The position numbers were made by a program, and so were the translations under genes. From NCBI GenBank assembly GCA_913009315.1, contig CAJVZA010000006.1:1-44290 (forward strand): DNA of 44,290 nt, read 5' to 3'. This document shows, one piece after another, positions 43,173-44,290 of this stretch (positions are counted from its first letter, which is position 1; every line of letters begins with the position of its first letter). The notes below the pieces were generated by a model that was not told the origin of the DNA, ran no database searches, and saw only the letters and a list, made by a program, of their open reading frames with translations. The DNA is from an uncultured Hippea sp. GTDB lineage: Bacteria; Campylobacterota_A; Desulfurellia; JAADFJ01.

Positions 43173-43820
43173 TTATGGTTGATAAATTTTTATTGCCCCT
43201 GTATTGATTCCTGCTCTAGCTATATCTTCAGGTGTAGTATTGGAAACGCTTATTGTGTTATCTAAAAAATTTCTACCCGCTTCTTTATAGCAATATCTAA
43301 CGAAAGCACTGCAATACATTGCGTGAGGATCATCGAGCGGATTAGGAAGCCATTGTTTTTTCATAATAATTGCCCACCATGTCCCGAGAAGTTCCTGAAT
43401 GGGATAAAGCACCTGTTCATCCACAAGCTGTAAGGCAGCGGCAAGGACAGTACTTTTTTCATCATCCAAAAGTCCAAAATCTATAACCGCAGCATTTTCT
43501 ACCTCGTCCCCGCACCATTTTCCAATCCAGTTTTCCTGAGCACCATTTCGAAGTTGAGGTTGAAAAAAATTTACCTGAAGATCACTTTCAAATATGTAGG
43601 GGCTTTTGGTTTTTGTGCCTCCTGGCCCCCTTAGGTCAAGCCTTAGTTCGCCAAATATAAAGCAATGCGACCAGAGAGATGCCTTTCCGTCTCCGGTTAC
43701 TGCCTCCTGAGCTTTTCTTATGGCCATGCCTATGATATCCTTTGTGCCCACAAGGCCTATCAACCCCGGTTTGAGATTACCGGTAAAGAAATTGAGTAAT
43801 TGAGAATTTAATGTATCCAT
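43173..43820 (-). CDS. Permuted papain-fold (YiiX/NlpC-P60-like) protein
   Basis: 215 aa with the His-first, Cys-last order of circularly permuted NlpC/P60 enzymes: GLIGLVGTKDIIGMAIRKA then LWSHCFIFGE (His52), an acidic residue near 78 and DPHAMYCSAFVRYCYKEAG (Cys170). Such proteins act as amidases or thioesterases on peptidoglycan, lipids or proteins. No signal peptide or TM is seen, so peptidoglycan as substrate would need another export route. The ATG has AAGGAGG 9 bases upstream, and its whole upstream region is the foldback element. Confidence 0.68.
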   Translation of the reverse strand: MDTLNSQLLNFFTGNLKPGLIGLVGTKDIIGMAIRKAQEAVTGDGKASLWSHCFIFGELRLDLRGPGGTKTKSPYIFESDLQVNFFQPQLRNGAQENWIGKWCGDEVENAAVIDFGLLDDEKSTVLAAALQLVDEQVLYPIQELLGTWWAIIMKKQWLPNPLDDPHAMYCSAFVRYCYKEAGRNFLDNTISVSNTTPEDIARAGINTGAIKIYQP

Positions 43821-43841
43821 AAATTACATCCTCCTTGCACA

Positions 43842-44125
43842 TTTTAGTGCCAACTTTTGTAATGCAACTTTAAATATGTTCCGCGATTTTCTTCAAAGGA
43901 ATATCCCGTAATGTGCATATACAAATTACCCGCTTGTGTTAATAACTTACTTTACGCACTAAACTCAGTCTCAGCGAAAAGAGAAGGTGTTTTCTCTTTT
44001 AGTGGTAATAATAGCGTATGAGTGCGCAAGGTGAGTTAACAGGATTAACTGATTTTTGAAGTTCTAAAAACAATATATCAAATTAATTGTTTGATTGCAA
44101 AAGTTGATACTAACTGGCACTAAAA
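43842..44125. mobile_element. Non-coding foldback element with inverted ends (MITE-like)
   Basis: Ends: TTTTAGTGCCA at 43842-43852 and its reverse complement at 44115-44125; a further ACTTTTG block is mirrored at 44098-44104, displaced by about 10 bases. Inside, AACTTACTTTACGCACT (43944-43960) pairs with 44021-44037 (14 Watson-Crick pairs, 2 G-U, 1 mismatch as plus-strand RNA), enclosing a perfect 9-bp hairpin (43977-44000). No ORF and no clear target duplication. Family not recognised. Confidence 0.6.
44072..44100 (-). promoter_or_regulatory. Promoter inside the foldback element
   Basis: TTGCAA (44100-44095) and TATATT (44077-44072) on the minus strand with a 17-base spacer. The spacer itself is flanked by a TCAAA/TTTGA inverted repeat. 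It points toward the papain-fold gene, about 250 bases away. Confidence 0.5.
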
Positions 44126-44290
44126 GATTACGAAACTATCTGTTTGAAGTCGCATGAAACCATGATTCCGCTTCAGGGTATTTGCATTTGGCATAACTTC
44201 TTGATTTAAGTTTATCCAATATTCATTATTCGTCGTTATGATTCTTTTTGTCATCGCGCACGCAGCGGAAATTCTGCCGAATCTTATCAC
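44120..44290 (-). other. Open reading frame entering from the window edge, stopped by the element's end
   Basis: A minus-strand frame stays open for 56 codons from the window edge and ends in a TAG formed by the foldback element's terminal TTTTAG. It includes MTKRIITTNNEYWINLNQ. It could be the 3' remnant of a gene cut by the element, or chance. No family recognised. Confidence 0.25.

Larger units (their letters stand above)
43821..44290. other. Gene-free end of the window
   Basis: Contains the foldback element (43842-44125) and its internal promoter. To the right lies a short open minus-strand frame running off the window end. No intact gene or RNA gene was recognised. Confidence 0.5.

Noticed and set aside
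43841-43857. Sigma54-like TGGCAC...TGCA on the minus strand at the left end of the foldback element.
   Set aside because: The spacing between the GG and GC elements is one base too long, and the GG part belongs to the inverted terminal repeat.

Overview
The window reads as an AT-rich bacterial contig from a Gram-negative-type (two-membrane) organism. It has a secretin-based type II secretion system (T2SS), an outer-membrane efflux lipoprotein with an RND pump, a lipoprotein secretin, and the tail of an S-layer-homology (SLH) protein. A Tat-exported molybdenum enzyme with Fe-S and cytochrome c partners suggests an anaerobic or facultatively anaerobic respirer. The phylum cannot be fixed by eye. 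A deltaproteobacterial, Deferribacterota-like or Nitrospirota-like anaerobe would fit. The first 73 bases are not genomic: they are an Illumina P7/index/read-2 adapter, so the contig really begins at base 74 inside a truncated queD.

Layout. (1) 74-280, minus: queD fragment behind a strong sigma70-type promoter. (2) 586-11715, minus: one compact operon in the order gspG-E-F-H-I-J-K-L-M-C-D, followed directly by an ABC-2 polysaccharide-type exporter (permease, ATPase). (3) 11716-12400: gene-poor patch with an orphan SLH C-terminus, a diverged repeat and an inverted repeat. (4) 12401-22542, plus: a methyltransferase, then a promoter and a long housekeeping run (DUF948-like, YtxH, AI-2E-type permease, purM, purN, gatB, pyrC, accD, gpmI, acylphosphatase, TPR). 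(5) 22630-25667, minus: dapA-dapB-purF. (6) 25917-36006, plus: a globin-PsiE-like membrane sensor from an apparently leaderless promoter, a membrane protein, parA-parB, a tripartite RND efflux system and an EamA transporter. (7) 36016-42056, minus: an msrB-msrA fusion, then arsR, a small ORF, a diheme cytochrome c, a four-cluster ferredoxin, a Mo-bisPGD catalytic subunit and a TorD chaperone. (8) 42223-43820, minus: a DUF6765-like putative metallo-hydrolase and a permuted papain-fold protein. (9) 43842-44125: a small non-coding foldback element with inverted ends, sitting directly upstream of the last pair.

How the genes work together. The T2SS builds a pseudopilus (G, H, I, J, K) driven by GspE/GspF/GspL/GspM and exports through GspD via GspC. 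The linked ABC exporter may supply a surface glycan. The block at 37-42 kb looks like a periplasmic Mo reductase or oxidase that exchanges electrons with a soluble diheme cytochrome and has no membrane anchor in the operon. An ArsR repressor with a CVC metalloid-binding motif, whose own promoter carries an 8-bp-arm operator, points to arsenic (or antimony) as inducer. Substrate identity remains inference. The most unusual items are the globin-PsiE fusion, the Asp-for-Cys change in the catalytic subunit's Fe-S motif, the 34-aa ORF after arsR, the hydrolase/papain-fold pair, and the foldback element that seems to provide that pair's promoter.
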